DNA from: Gp7-AA10 sp035636095
Lineage (GTDB): Bacteria > Acidobacteriota > Thermoanaerobaculia > Gp7-AA8
NCBI GenBank assembly: GCA_035636095.1
Contig: DASPZU010000017.1
Coordinates: 1 to 27,209 of the forward strand
Reading direction: 5' to 3'
DNA: 27,209 nucleotides
Made by a program: the position numbers and the translations under genes. Positions 7,539 through 15,697 of the stretch are shown piece after piece; position 1 is the first letter of the stretch, and every line of letters starts with the position of its first letter. The notes under the pieces were generated by a model. It saw nothing but the letters and a program-made list of their open reading frames with translations, made no database searches and had not been told where the DNA came from.

Positions 7539-8897
7539 ATCGACCATCCGCGCGATGCCGAGCGGATTCGATTCCCTCAGCTCCTCGGGAAGGGCTGCCT
7601 CCGGCGCGTTCTGCCACGCGACCGGACGCGCGAATCGCTCGATCGCGCGCGTGCCCACGGACGTCGATCGGCCATCGGAGGTCGCGGGATAGGGACCGCC
7701 ATGCACCATCGCGGGCACGACCTCCACGCCAGTCGGATAACCGTTGAAGACGATGCGCCCGACTTTCGTCTCCAGAATTTGAATGAGCTCGCGGTACTCG
7801 CCGATCTCGCCTTCGGCGGCGTGAATGGTGGCCGTCAACTGCCCTTCCAGCCGCCGCGCGATCTCGAGCAGTTGCTCGCGATCGTCGATTTCGACGACCA
7901 GCGTCGACGGCCCGAAGACTTCCTCCATCAATTCTTCGTGATCGAGGAATGTCGCAGCATTGGTCGCGAACAGCGCTGCGCCCCCCTCGACAAAAGCGCG
8001 CCGATTGGCGAGCGATGTAAAACGCGCCACACCCGCTTGGTACGCATCGGCGATCGACGGCGTCAGCATCGGCGCCGACGGCGTTGCCGCCATCCGTTTC
8101 GCCAGCTCTTCGACGAAAGGTCCCGGTTCGCGCGCGATGACGAGTCCCGGATTCGTGCAGAACTGCCCGACGCCTAAGGTGACCGAGGCGTGCAAGCCGG
8201 CCGCGATTTCGGCGCCGCGTTCGCGCAGCGCGCGCGGCAGGATGAAAACGGGATTGATGCTCCCCATTTCCGCGAAGACCGGAATCGGCTCCCGACGCGC
8301 CGCAGCGGTGTCCATCAGCGCGCGGCCGCCGCGACGCGATCCGGTGAAGGCGACCGCCTTGATCAAAGGATGCTTCACCATCTCGATGCCCGCTTCATAA
8401 CCTTCGATCAGCGCGAAGACGCCTGGCGGGACGACTTCCGAGATCGCCCGCGCGGTCAGCTTGGAGGTTTCGGGATGCGCCGGATGCGCCTTCACGATCA
8501 CCGGACAGCCGGCAGCGAGCGCGGAAGCGGTGTCGCCGCCGGGCACCGAAAAAGCGAGCGGAAAGTTGCTGGCGCCAAACACCGCCACCGGTCCGAGCGG
8601 ACGCAGCATCGAGCGGACGTCGATTTTGCCGTGGTCGATGCGCGCATCGACCCACGATCCTTCTTCGACCAGACCGGCGAACATCCGCAACTGATTGCAC
8701 GTTCGCCCGAGCTCGTTTTTGAAGCGCGGGATGCCGAGCGAGGTCTCCCGGCTGGCAGTCGCGACGATTGCCTCGCCGTTTGCTTCGAGGCGTGACGCGA
8801 TCGAGCGCAGCAGCTCCCCTTTTTTGCGACCGCTCAGCCAGCCGTAGCTCGCGAACGCGTCGGACGCCGCGCGCGCCGCTCGATCGACGTCGTTCAT
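7515..8897 (-). CDS. Alpha-ketoglutarate semialdehyde (2,5-dioxovalerate) dehydrogenase, short N-terminus
   Basis: 460 residues of the aldehyde dehydrogenase superfamily. It would oxidise alpha-ketoglutarate semialdehyde to 2-oxoglutarate with NAD(P)+, the last step of hydroxyproline breakdown. Diagnostic of this type are FGASNFPLAFSVPGGDTASA (about 107-126), VIVKAHPAHPETS, AFTGSRRGG, the base Glu210 in AEMGSINPVF, and the nucleophile Cys247 in GVGQFCTNPG. Family members usually have about 40-50 more N-terminal residues; this one begins at NDVDRAARAASDAF, the point where the conserved EVDAAV... helix starts. The ATG overlaps the upstream stop (ATGA, 8894-8897), so the start is well supported by coupling, though residues F-A-A-A-R just before it also look in frame. 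It closes the three-gene coupled cluster. Context and motifs agree well. Confidence 0.88.
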   Translation of the reverse strand: MNDVDRAARAASDAFASYGWLSGRKKGELLRSIASRLEANGEAIVATASRETSLGIPRFKNELGRTCNQLRMFAGLVEEGSWVDARIDHGKIDVRSMLRPLGPVAVFGASNFPLAFSVPGGDTASALAAGCPVIVKAHPAHPETSKLTARAISEVVPPGVFALIEGYEAGIEMVKHPLIKAVAFTGSRRGGRALMDTAAARREPIPVFAEMGSINPVFILPRALRERGAEIAAGLHASVTLGVGQFCTNPGLVIAREPGPFVEELAKRMAATPSAPMLTPSIADAYQAGVARFTSLANRRAFVEGGAALFATNAATFLDHEELMEEVFGPSTLVVEIDDREQLLEIARRLEGQLTATIHAAEGEIGEYRELIQILETKVGRIVFNGYPTGVEVVPAMVHGGPYPATSDGRSTSVGTRAIERFARPVAWQNAPEAALPEELRESNPLGIARMVDSAARSMQ

Positions 8898-9751
8898 ACG
8901 CGCGGCCGCGAAGCGATAGCGGATCGAATGATGTACAGGGCCGCCTTGCGCTCATCGCCGGCGAGAGTCAGGCGCGGCGGCCTGACGTGCTCGCTTCCCA
9001 TCCCGACTTCCTGTTGCACGAGCTTGATGAGCTGTACGAACTTCGGCACGGTGTCGAGCCGCAGCAGAGGCAGGAACCATGAATAGATGTCCGCGCCCTG
9101 GAAGAGCGCCACCGATTCTTTTGGCAGGGCATTGACCAATCCGGCAATCCATCCGACCGCGCCCGCCGCGATTCCTTCCACGATCAAGTCATCGACGCCG
9201 ACGAAGATCGCCATCGGCCGTCGCATGACCGCTTTGATCGCGGCGATGCGGCGGACATCGGCAGAGGATTCTTTTACTGCCTGAAGATTCTGATGCTCTG
9301 ACGCCAGCTCGGCGACCTGCTCGGGCAAGAAGTCAGTCCGGTACGCGATCGGATTGTTGTAGAGCATGCACGAGAGCTTGGTAGCGCGCAGCACCGCCTC
9401 AATGTGCGCTTTCATCTCGCGCCAATCGGTCGAGTAGACGTACGGCGGCAGCACCATCAACCCGCTGCACCCGATCTCCTCGGCCTTTTTCGCGAGGCGG
9501 ACCGCGGCGGCGGTGCTCAGCGCCGAGATCGAGGCAACCACCGGCGCCTTGCTCCGAAGGCATGTCTTCACGACCGCGACTTTCTCATCGAATTCGAGCG
9601 TCGCCCCCTCGCCCAGCGATCCGAGCGCCACGATTGCGGCGCAACCGTTTTCGATCATCCATGACGCGTGCTTGGCGAGGAAATCGTGATCGACGCTCAG
9701 GTCTTCGCGAAACGGCGTCGTGATCGCGGGAATGACACCTTTCCAGTTCAT
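8894..9751 (-). CDS. DapA-family 1-pyrroline-4-hydroxy-2-carboxylate deaminase (hydroxyproline pathway)
   Basis: 285 residues, the normal length of the dihydrodipicolinate synthase / N-acetylneuraminate lyase TIM-barrel family. The Schiff-base lysine is Lys160 (LQAVKESS) and the conserved tyrosine is Tyr131 (YNNPIAYRTD). The family glycine turn reads GSLGEGATLE rather than GTTGE, as in the pathway-specific hydroxyproline deaminases and unlike true DapA. The expected reaction is deamination and dehydration of 1-pyrroline-4-hydroxy-2-carboxylate to alpha-ketoglutarate semialdehyde, which the next gene oxidises. The start at 9751 overlaps the upstream stop (ATGA). The open frame continues upstream to 10240 but that part is an antisense-phase shadow of the dehydrogenase gene. 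Substrate is assigned mainly from the neighbours. Confidence 0.85.
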   Translation of the reverse strand: MNWKGVIPAITTPFREDLSVDHDFLAKHASWMIENGCAAIVALGSLGEGATLEFDEKVAVVKTCLRSKAPVVASISALSTAAAVRLAKKAEEIGCSGLMVLPPYVYSTDWREMKAHIEAVLRATKLSCMLYNNPIAYRTDFLPEQVAELASEHQNLQAVKESSADVRRIAAIKAVMRRPMAIFVGVDDLIVEGIAAGAVGWIAGLVNALPKESVALFQGADIYSWFLPLLRLDTVPKFVQLIKLVQQEVGMGSEHVRPPRLTLAGDERKAALYIIRSAIASRPRV

Positions 9752-10962
9752 GCGTACCGATCCGGCGAGAGCTTTTCGATCGCAATCGACGTCTTCTCCC
9801 CCGCCAGCACCTCGGTCATCAACTTGCCGGTGATGGGACCGAGGCTGAGGCCCATCATGGCATGGCCGGTGGCCACGGAGAGATTTGAATATCGCGCGAA
9901 GCGGCCGATGTACGGCAAACCGTCCGGTGAGCATGGACGCAGGCCGGCCCACGGTTTCACATCGCGAAAATCGTCGGCGCTGAAATCCGAAAGATACTTC
10001 GGGACGGCCTTCACGATTCCGCGCACCCGAGCGGGATTGATCGAGAGATCGGTGCCGGTGATCTCCATGGTTCCCCCGAATCGGAGCGCGCCGTTCATCG
10101 GCGTCACCGCCACGCGCGCCTCCGAAAGGATCAAGGCGTGCGCCGGTTTCTGTCTCGGATTTTGCAGCGTGAGGCTGTAGCCCTTTCCGGCCTGCATGGG
10201 CAGATGCAGTTTGAGTTCGCGCGCAATCTCCGATGACCACGCCCCGCTACAGATCACGTATTCGTCAGCGTTGAAGTCAGAAACGACACGATTTCCGTCA
10301 GCGCGCAACGCAACGCCCGTGTTCCACCGCACCTGAACGCGCTTCTTCAGGGCGCTCATGAAGCGCCAGGGCGCGAGGTAGGCGTCCTTCGGGAAATAGA
10401 TTCCACCCGCGACGGTCATCCGAAGATCGGGTTCCATCGCGGCGATTTTCTTCGCATCGAGAATCTCGACCGGCAGGCCGAGCTCGCGCGCCATTCCCGC
10501 CGTCGCGACCTCATGCTGCAAACCCTCCTCGGTGTTGCAAACCATGACGATGCCGTTTTTCTCGAGGAGGAAGTCGTCGCCCCAGTCGCGAGCGAGCTGG
10601 ACGAAACACCCGCGGCTCGCGAGATTGAGCTCGAGAATCAGCGGCGATGTTCGCAGAACGTGCTCGACCGTCGCGGCTCGGTAAAACTTCCAGGCCCATT
10701 CGATCAGGCTCGGATCGAGACGCGGCTTCATGTAGAACGGACTCTCCGGATTCCACATCCACTTCAGCGCGAGGCGAATCGCGCCCGGCGCGGCCAGCGG
10801 CACGAAGTGGCTCGGCGTGATCATTCCGGCATTGCCATACGAACATCCGAGGTCGGTTTCGGATCCGCGATCGCACACGGTGACGCGGTCGCCGCGCTCC
10901 GCGGCGTAGTAGGCGGTGCACAGCCCGATGACGCCTCCGCCGACGATGAGGATGTCCTTCAT
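9748..10962 (-). CDS. FAD-dependent D-hydroxyproline dehydrogenase (DadA/DAO family)
   Basis: 404 residues of the glycine oxidase/D-amino-acid dehydrogenase fold. The FAD dinucleotide motif is ILIVGGGVIGLCTAYYAAERG at the N-terminus, followed by the acidic ribose-binding D-R-G segment. Other family marks are CSYGNAGMITPSHFVPLAAPG, VICSGAWSSEIA, KGYSLTL, and the C-terminal flavin-contact block WAGLRPCSPDGLPYIGR with TGHAMMGLSLGP. It would oxidise cis-4-hydroxy-D-proline to 1-pyrroline-4-hydroxy-2-carboxylate, probably passing electrons to the respiratory chain. It sits between epimerase and deaminase and overlaps the deaminase by ATGA. Its ATG lies directly against a GGGGTCAGGTCTTT repeat, which leaves no good ribosome-binding site (only GAAAG upstream). 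It is a single-subunit type; no multi-subunit dehydrogenase partners are present. Confidence 0.88.
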   Translation of the reverse strand: MKDILIVGGGVIGLCTAYYAAERGDRVTVCDRGSETDLGCSYGNAGMITPSHFVPLAAPGAIRLALKWMWNPESPFYMKPRLDPSLIEWAWKFYRAATVEHVLRTSPLILELNLASRGCFVQLARDWGDDFLLEKNGIVMVCNTEEGLQHEVATAGMARELGLPVEILDAKKIAAMEPDLRMTVAGGIYFPKDAYLAPWRFMSALKKRVQVRWNTGVALRADGNRVVSDFNADEYVICSGAWSSEIARELKLHLPMQAGKGYSLTLQNPRQKPAHALILSEARVAVTPMNGALRFGGTMEITGTDLSINPARVRGIVKAVPKYLSDFSADDFRDVKPWAGLRPCSPDGLPYIGRFARYSNLSVATGHAMMGLSLGPITGKLMTEVLAGEKTSIAIEKLSPDRYA

Positions 10963-11107
10963 GGGGTCAGGTCTTTCATTCTCGCTTCACTCTACAGGGC
11001 GCAGACTCTGCGTTCATGATGGGGTCAGGTCTTTCATTCGCGCTTCGCACTACAGGGCGCAGACTCTACGGCAGGTGGACACAAGCGCGAATCAAAGACC
11101 TGACCCC
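10963..11107. repeat. GGGGTCAGGTCTTT-bounded repeat element (REP/RAYT-type, possible MITE)
   Basis: Two tandem copies of a 58-base unit start at 10961 and 11019; both begin ATGGGGTCAGGTCTTTCATT and share CTACAGGGCGCAGACTCT. An inverted copy of the end (AAGCGCGAATCAAAGACCTGACCCC) closes the element at 11083-11107. The whole is therefore bounded by GGGGTCAGGTCTTT on one side and AAAGACCTGACCCC on the other. Sequences of this type commonly flank or are mobilised by REP-associated tyrosine (Y1) transposases; no transposase gene is inside. The element fills the full gap between the epimerase and dehydrogenase genes. Confidence 0.8.
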
Positions 11108-12030
11108 ACTCCGATCCCCCAGCAAAACGGGTCCCGCTCGTCGAGAATCAGCGTCGCTTCGCCGTTGACGTAGGCCGAGCCGCGGATGGTCGGTCGAATG
11201 GCGTTGTCGACGACATCGACGTGCCCTTCGAACAGGCTGCCGACGATGCTCTCCTGCCTCCAGACTTTTCCCGGCGCGAGTTTTCCGTCCTCGTAGAGGC
11301 AGGCCATCTTCGCGCTCGTGCCGGTGCCGCATGGCGATCGGTCGTAGGCTCTTCCCGGGCACAAGACGAAGTTCCGGCTATCGGCGTCGCGGCGATGCGG
11401 CGGACCAAACAGCTCCACATGATCGATGCGCGCGCCATCCTTTCCGGTGATGCCTTCGCGTTCGAGAGTCTGGCGAATCGCCCACGTGAAGTCAGTCAGT
11501 CGCTCGACATTGTCGAGCTCCAGATCGTGGCGCTGCTGATTGACCAGGAAAAACCAGTTTCCGCCCCACGCGATGTCGCCGGAAACCTCACCATTGATCT
11601 GTACATTTTTTCGAAATCGGTAACTGGGGACATTGCTCACGGAAACGTCGCCGTCGTCGTGCAGCTCGGCGCTCACGACGCCGACCGGCGTTTCGATGCG
11701 ATGCACACCAGGCTCGAGCCGGCCAATGTAAGCGAGCGTCGTGACGACACCGATCGTTCCGTGACCGCACATGCCGAGGTAGCCGACGTTGTTGAAGAAG
11801 ATGACGCCGGCGGCACAGGTGGAGTCCTGCGGCGGTACGAGCAGCGCGCCGACGACCGGATCCGATCCGCGCGGCTCGTTGACGACCGCGGAGCGATAGC
11901 GATCGAAGTCGCGTCGGAACCGCTCGCGGCGATCGGCGATCGGGCCGCCACCGAGATCCGGCCCACCCTCCAAAATCACCCGCGTCGGCTCCCCCTCGGT
12001 ATGCGAATCGACCACTCGGATCCGTTGCAT
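11092..12030 (-). CDS. 4-hydroxyproline 2-epimerase (proline racemase family)
   Basis: 312 residues. The proline racemase family is shown by VVDSHTEGEPTRVI at the N-terminus and the two catalytic cysteines, Cys88 in MCGHGTIG and Cys234 in SPCGTGTSAK. The Cys/Cys pair indicates a racemase/epimerase, not a trans-3-hydroxyproline dehydratase, which has Ser or Thr at the first position. With the D-hydroxyproline dehydrogenase and deaminase next to it, the likely reaction is trans-4-hydroxy-L-proline to cis-4-hydroxy-D-proline, the first catabolic step. The last residues ...DPFCWGIG are native; the following V-G-S-G-L and the TGA (11092-11094) are read from the repeat element, so the natural stop appears replaced. 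It leads the operon on the minus strand. No Shine-Dalgarno sequence is clear, but the family alignment fixes this start. Confidence 0.9.
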   Translation of the reverse strand: MQRIRVVDSHTEGEPTRVILEGGPDLGGGPIADRRERFRRDFDRYRSAVVNEPRGSDPVVGALLVPPQDSTCAAGVIFFNNVGYLGMCGHGTIGVVTTLAYIGRLEPGVHRIETPVGVVSAELHDDGDVSVSNVPSYRFRKNVQINGEVSGDIAWGGNWFFLVNQQRHDLELDNVERLTDFTWAIRQTLEREGITGKDGARIDHVELFGPPHRRDADSRNFVLCPGRAYDRSPCGTGTSAKMACLYEDGKLAPGKVWRQESIVGSLFEGHVDVVDNAIRPTIRGSAYVNGEATLILDERDPFCWGIGVGSGL

Positions 12031-12178
12031 CGGCCGATGAGTATACGTTCATGAAAATGGGCCCGAAATCCACACCGGTGGATGTTTCGGAATTGCGAAC
12101 AGCGGTTTCTCTACGACTTAGCTGCGTGTCTTATCGGCAATGGCCCTGCAGCGCTGATTGGTAGTCATCGGAGGAACC

Positions 12179-13966
12179 ATGAAACGTGCCCTCGTTCTCG
12201 TCATCGCTCTCGTCGTCGCATGCACATCGTTGCCTAACAAACCCGGAACCGTCAGCGGAACGGTCGCCGATGGGCAGGGCAATCCGTTGCCGGGCGTAAC
12301 GGTGACGCTGGGCCAGCAATCGACCGTCACCGATCCGAAAGGCCATTACGAATTCAGAAATGTCCCTCCCGGGAAATACGAATTGCGAGTCCAGCTGGAA
12401 GGCTTCACTGAGAAGAAAATGCGCCTCGCAGTTGCGGACAAGGAGGTTCGCCGCGACGCGAAGCTCTCATCCAGCGTCTCAGAAGCCATTACCGTCGCTG
12501 CAGAGAGTCCGTACGTGGTGAGCGGCGGAATCGCAGGCGGAAGAGTGCAAGCGCTTCAATTGCCGGCCGCCGTTCCGATGTCGAACGTCGAGCGGCCGAG
12601 CACTGCCGAATACGCAAAGATCGCCGAGAACGGATTCATCGACACGAAGAATGAGAAGACCACCACTTTCTCGATCGATGTCGACGGCGCCTCTTACGCC
12701 AACGTCCGTCGATTTCTGAACGCCAACATGCTTCCGCCGGCCGAAGCCGTCCGCGTCGAAGAGATGATCAATTACTTCACGTACAGCTATCCGCAACCCA
12801 GCGACGGGCGGCCGTTCAGCGTGGCCAGCGAAGTGGCCGGATGCCCATGGAACCCGAATCACCGCCTGCTGCGCGTCGGCATCCAGGGAAAGACGATCGA
12901 CCAGTGGAAGCTCGCGCCCAACAATCTCGTCTTTCTGCTCGACGTCTCGGGATCGATGATGCCGCCCGAGCGTCTGCCGCTTCTCAAGTCGGCATTTCGA
13001 CTGCTGGTCGAGCAGCTCCGTCCCGAAGATTCGGTGGCCATCGTCGTTTACGCCGGTGCAGCCGGAGTCGTGCTGCCACAGACCTCCGGAGCCAACAAGC
13101 AGACGATCCTGGCCGCACTCGACCAGCTCCAGGCCGGCGGCTCGACCGCTGGGGGCGCAGGAATCGAGCTGGCCTACAAAACCGCCGAGGAGAATTTCGC
13201 AACTGACGGGAACAATCGCGTCATCCTCGCCACCGACGGCGACTTCAACGTCGGAATGACCGGCGACGCGCTGATCAATGTCATCGAGGAAAAGCGCAAG
13301 AAGGGCATCTATCTGACCTGCATCGGCGTCGGAGACGACAACTACAAAGATGCCTTCATGGAATCTCTTGCCGATAAAGGTAACGGTAATTATTACTATC
13401 TCGACAACATCAACGAGGCCAAGAAGGTCTTCGTCCACCAGCTCCAGGGAACGCTGGTCGCGATCGCGAAGGACGTGAAGGTACAGCTGGAATTCGATCC
13501 GCGGGTCGTGACGTCCTATCGCCAGATCGGATACGAGGACCGCGCGCTGGCCAACAAAGACTTCGCAGACGACACCAAAGACGCCGGCGAGCTCGGGTCG
13601 GGGCATTCGGTCACCGCGCTTTACGAAATCTCCACCACCGGTCGCGGCCAGATCGCGGAGCTGCGCCTGCGCTACAAAGATCCGCATGCCGATACCAGTC
13701 AGTTGATCACTGCGCGCGTTGTCGACGAAGGGCGCAGCATCTATGAGTCGTCCTCCGATCTGCAATTTGCAACGGCGGTGGCGGAGTTCGGCATGCTGCT
13801 CAGAAAGTCGCAGTACAAAGGAAGCGCCACCTACGCCGATGTGCTCGCGCTGGCGCGCGCGATGCGTGGAGCGGACCTGGAAGGCTACCGCGACGAATTT
13901 CTCAGGATGGTCGAGACCTCGCGGACGTTGTCGGGCGAAGCGCCGCAGGCGATCGCGAGGCAGTGA
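12179..13966 (+). CDS. von Willebrand factor A lipoprotein with N-terminal carboxypeptidase-regulatory-like domain
   Basis: 595 residues. The start is set by GGAGG at 12170-12174; the frame also has an earlier GTG at 12158 without such a site. A lipoprotein signal ends at Cys15 (LVVAC-T). Residues 24-76 are a CarboxypepD_reg-like beta-sandwich (GTVSGTVADGQGNPLPGVTV...YEFRNVPPGKYELRV). Next is ITVAAESPYV, the linker usually seen before a TonB-receptor plug. About 160-220 is the N-terminal region of the YfbK-type VWA family (FSIDVDGASYANVRRFLN). The VWA domain starts near 245 with MIDAS motif DVSGSM (255-260) and ILATDGDFN. A C-terminal DUF3520-like part follows. Members are envelope proteins of unknown role, probably metal-dependent protein binders. 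The 148-base gap upstream holds no other gene. The stop lies three bases before a repeat. Confidence 0.85.
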   Translation: MKRALVLVIALVVACTSLPNKPGTVSGTVADGQGNPLPGVTVTLGQQSTVTDPKGHYEFRNVPPGKYELRVQLEGFTEKKMRLAVADKEVRRDAKLSSSVSEAITVAAESPYVVSGGIAGGRVQALQLPAAVPMSNVERPSTAEYAKIAENGFIDTKNEKTTTFSIDVDGASYANVRRFLNANMLPPAEAVRVEEMINYFTYSYPQPSDGRPFSVASEVAGCPWNPNHRLLRVGIQGKTIDQWKLAPNNLVFLLDVSGSMMPPERLPLLKSAFRLLVEQLRPEDSVAIVVYAGAAGVVLPQTSGANKQTILAALDQLQAGGSTAGGAGIELAYKTAEENFATDGNNRVILATDGDFNVGMTGDALINVIEEKRKKGIYLTCIGVGDDNYKDAFMESLADKGNGNYYYLDNINEAKKVFVHQLQGTLVAIAKDVKVQLEFDPRVVTSYRQIGYEDRALANKDFADDTKDAGELGSGHSVTALYEISTTGRGQIAELRLRYKDPHADTSQLITARVVDEGRSIYESSSDLQFATAVAEFGMLLRKSQYKGSATYADVLALARAMRGADLEGYRDEFLRMVETSRTLSGEAPQAIARQ

Positions 13967-13969
13967 TGG

Positions 13970-14061
13970 CCCCTCAACCGGCCCTTCGCTTCGCTCAGGG
14001 TTCTCATGATCCTTCGCCCCGCGAAGCGGGGAGAAGGTGCCGCGAAGCGGCGGATGAGGGG
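13970..14061. repeat. REP-like palindromic repeat, second copy
   Basis: The outer stem pairs CCCCTCA (13970-13976) with TGAGGGG (14055-14061). Inside are CCCTTCGCTTCGCTCAGGG (13982-14000), the hairpin 14011-14037 (CCTTCGCCCCGC, loop GAA, GCGGGGAGAAGG, one mismatch) and the hairpin GCCGC-GAA-GCGGC (14039-14051). The overall plan, an outer CCCTCA/TGAGGG stem around inner GC-rich hairpins, matches the repeat at 1373-1439. It lies between two convergent genes and reads through in frame on the minus strand without a stop. Confidence 0.8.
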
Positions 14062-14065
14062 CGCG

Positions 14066-15010
14066 CCAGTCGCGAATATGCAGCGTTGCCTCGCGGCGAT
14101 ACGCCTGCTTCGAAATCAGGTCCGTGATCACGACGCGGAGCTTGTAATCGCCGGCCGCGAGTTTCGAAACGTCGATCGGATTGCCCAGGCCATAGTGTCC
14201 GGGCGCGCCCTTGAGAGGAGTGGCGATGGCGGGAACGGGCGGCCCGGAAATCGCGGTCGGACCTTCGAACGTCGTCTTGGTCGTAATGTGCGGCGTGCGG
14301 TCCTCGGCGATCGACGGATTCCGCAGCTCCGCAAAAACCCACACCTCCTCCGTCTTTCGAAATGAGGCGTCCGGCTTCGGGATGACCTTGGTGCTCCCGA
14401 ATGCGAATGGATCGAGCGGCCGCTGCGCGCTCTTGAGAATGTAGACATCGCGCGACAAGATCAGGCGCGAGACTCCCGCCGTCGTTGGCTCGAGCGCGTC
14501 CGGTTCGAAGTCGACGCGCGCCATCGCGATGATCTCGCCGCGGCGCGCAACGCCGAACGTTCCGCTCGACTTCTTCAGCGGCACGACCAGCGAGCGCTCC
14601 ACGAAGAGGTCATCGTGCGAGAGCTGCACCGGCAGCGATTCGTTATAAGTCGCGATGCGATGGCCGGTGCTGTCTTCAACAGCGCCGAAAAACTGCATCA
14701 GCTCGCCATACTGCAGGCCGGCGACCGGCGGCAGCACCAGCTGCAGCGCGATGAATGGCGTTCCGTCGGCGGCCACGAATTCACCCCATGCCGCCGTCAA
14801 CGACGGCGCGTTGCCGGGCTGATAGCGGTCGAGGGCGTCGCGAAATCTCGGATTGAGGAGCGCACGCGCGTTGGCGTCGTACTCCCGGCGAGCGTTGACG
14901 TTGTCGTTCAGTCGCTCGTTATCGATTGCTGTCTTCGGCGTGCGCTCCGGCAAGGTCTGGCCCGCCAGAGGGGTCGCAAGCAACAGCAGGAGCATCGCCA
15001 GGTTTCGCAT
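14066..15010 (-). CDS. Secreted protein of unknown function whose stop codon is missing (runs into the repeat)
   Basis: About 315 residues of native-looking sequence. A signal peptide covers residues 1-18 (MRNLAMLLLLLATPLAGQ). The middle is rich in beta strands (FIALQLVLPP, ERSLVVPLKKSSGTFGVARRGEIIAMARVDFE, RLILSRDVYIL), and the C-terminal part resembles an Ig-like sandwich (GNPIDVSKLAAGDYKLRVVITDLISKQAYRREATLHIRDW). I do not recognise a named family; similar proteins occur as hypothetical secreted proteins in Acidobacteriota. After Trp315 the frame enters the palindromic repeat and stays open through the antisense of the VWA gene to a stop at 12479. The signal peptide supports 15010 over the in-frame ATG at 15067. 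The start is only 21 bases from the divergent gene at 15032, and no ribosome-binding site is evident. An automatic caller may omit this gene because of the overlap. Confidence 0.6.
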
Positions 15011-15031
15011 GGGTCGATTATCGTAGATTCG

Positions 15032-15697
15032 ATGTGCGCGACCTGCCAACTGCTCGGAGATTCGCAATGGTGGGGAGAGAGGATGGCATCAGATCGTTGG
15101 GAAACGTGCGACGAGCCATCCCAGTTTCGCAGCCTGGAGAGAATTTCAGCGAAGACCTACAGATGTCCCGAGTGCGGTTATTCTACGAGTTCGACGAAGG
15201 CGGAGGCGCGTGGCTGAACGCCGAATGGACGACCTACTATCTCGATCGTGTTCCGCCGCCGGATCCGAATGAGCACTCAAGCTGGAAGGAGCGACTCCTT
15301 ACCGAACTGTCGAGCAGCGATGAACGAGTCCGCGAAGAAGCCGCGTGGACGATCGTCAGACGGGAACTGGAAGACGACGACGCAACCCTTGCTGCGCTGA
15401 GAGTTCTCGAACAGCAGGTGAACCGAGGAGTGATCGACGATCGAATGCGGCACGGGAGTCTGCACGGCGTTTCTGCACGAGAACGGTTCGACCTACGATT
15501 ACATGACGGTCGGGCGACTCCTGAGCTCGGACGATGCCTCCATCGCCCTCGGTGCGTTACAGGCAATTCACCGCGGCAGCGCGCTCAGCTCCTGGGGTCC
15601 TGCGGCGATCGTTCAGATGCTGCAGAATTTTGCCTCAGGAGACGAACCTCAGCGGTCGCTGGCGCTGGAAATCCTGCGCCGAAAAAAAGCCGGCTAA
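15032..15697 (+). pseudogene. Zinc-ribbon plus HEAT-like helical protein with two compensating frameshifts
   Basis: The protein is spread over two frames. Frame 2 from 15032 gives MCATCQLLGD...RWETCDEP...AKTYRCPECG, with CxxC pairs that could bind zinc. At about 15180-15186 the sense continues in frame 1 (LFYEFDEGGGAWLNAEWTTYYLDRV... then helical KERLLTELSSSDERVREEAAWTIVRRELEDDDATLAALRVLEQQV). At about 15430-15470 it returns to frame 2 (CTAFLHENGSTYDYMTVGRLLSSDDASIALGALQAIHRG...ALEILRRKKAG). The net length is exactly 222 codons, so one base was lost and one gained. The helical pairs look like HEAT/armadillo repeats. The cause may be a true pseudogene or two assembly errors. Family and function are unknown. 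Its last four bases overlap the convergent 40-residue ORF. Confidence 0.6.

Noticed and set aside
9752..10240. N-terminal extension of the DapA-family protein to 448 residues
   Set aside because: The added part has no family likeness and lies within the dehydrogenase gene. The family starts at MNWKGVIPAITTPF and is coupled by ATGA at 9748-9751.
12479..14065. Long minus-strand frame opposite the VWA gene as a true coding domain
   Set aside because: Its residues mirror the VWA codons and show no fold motif. It is open only because the repeat removed the stop of the 15010 gene.
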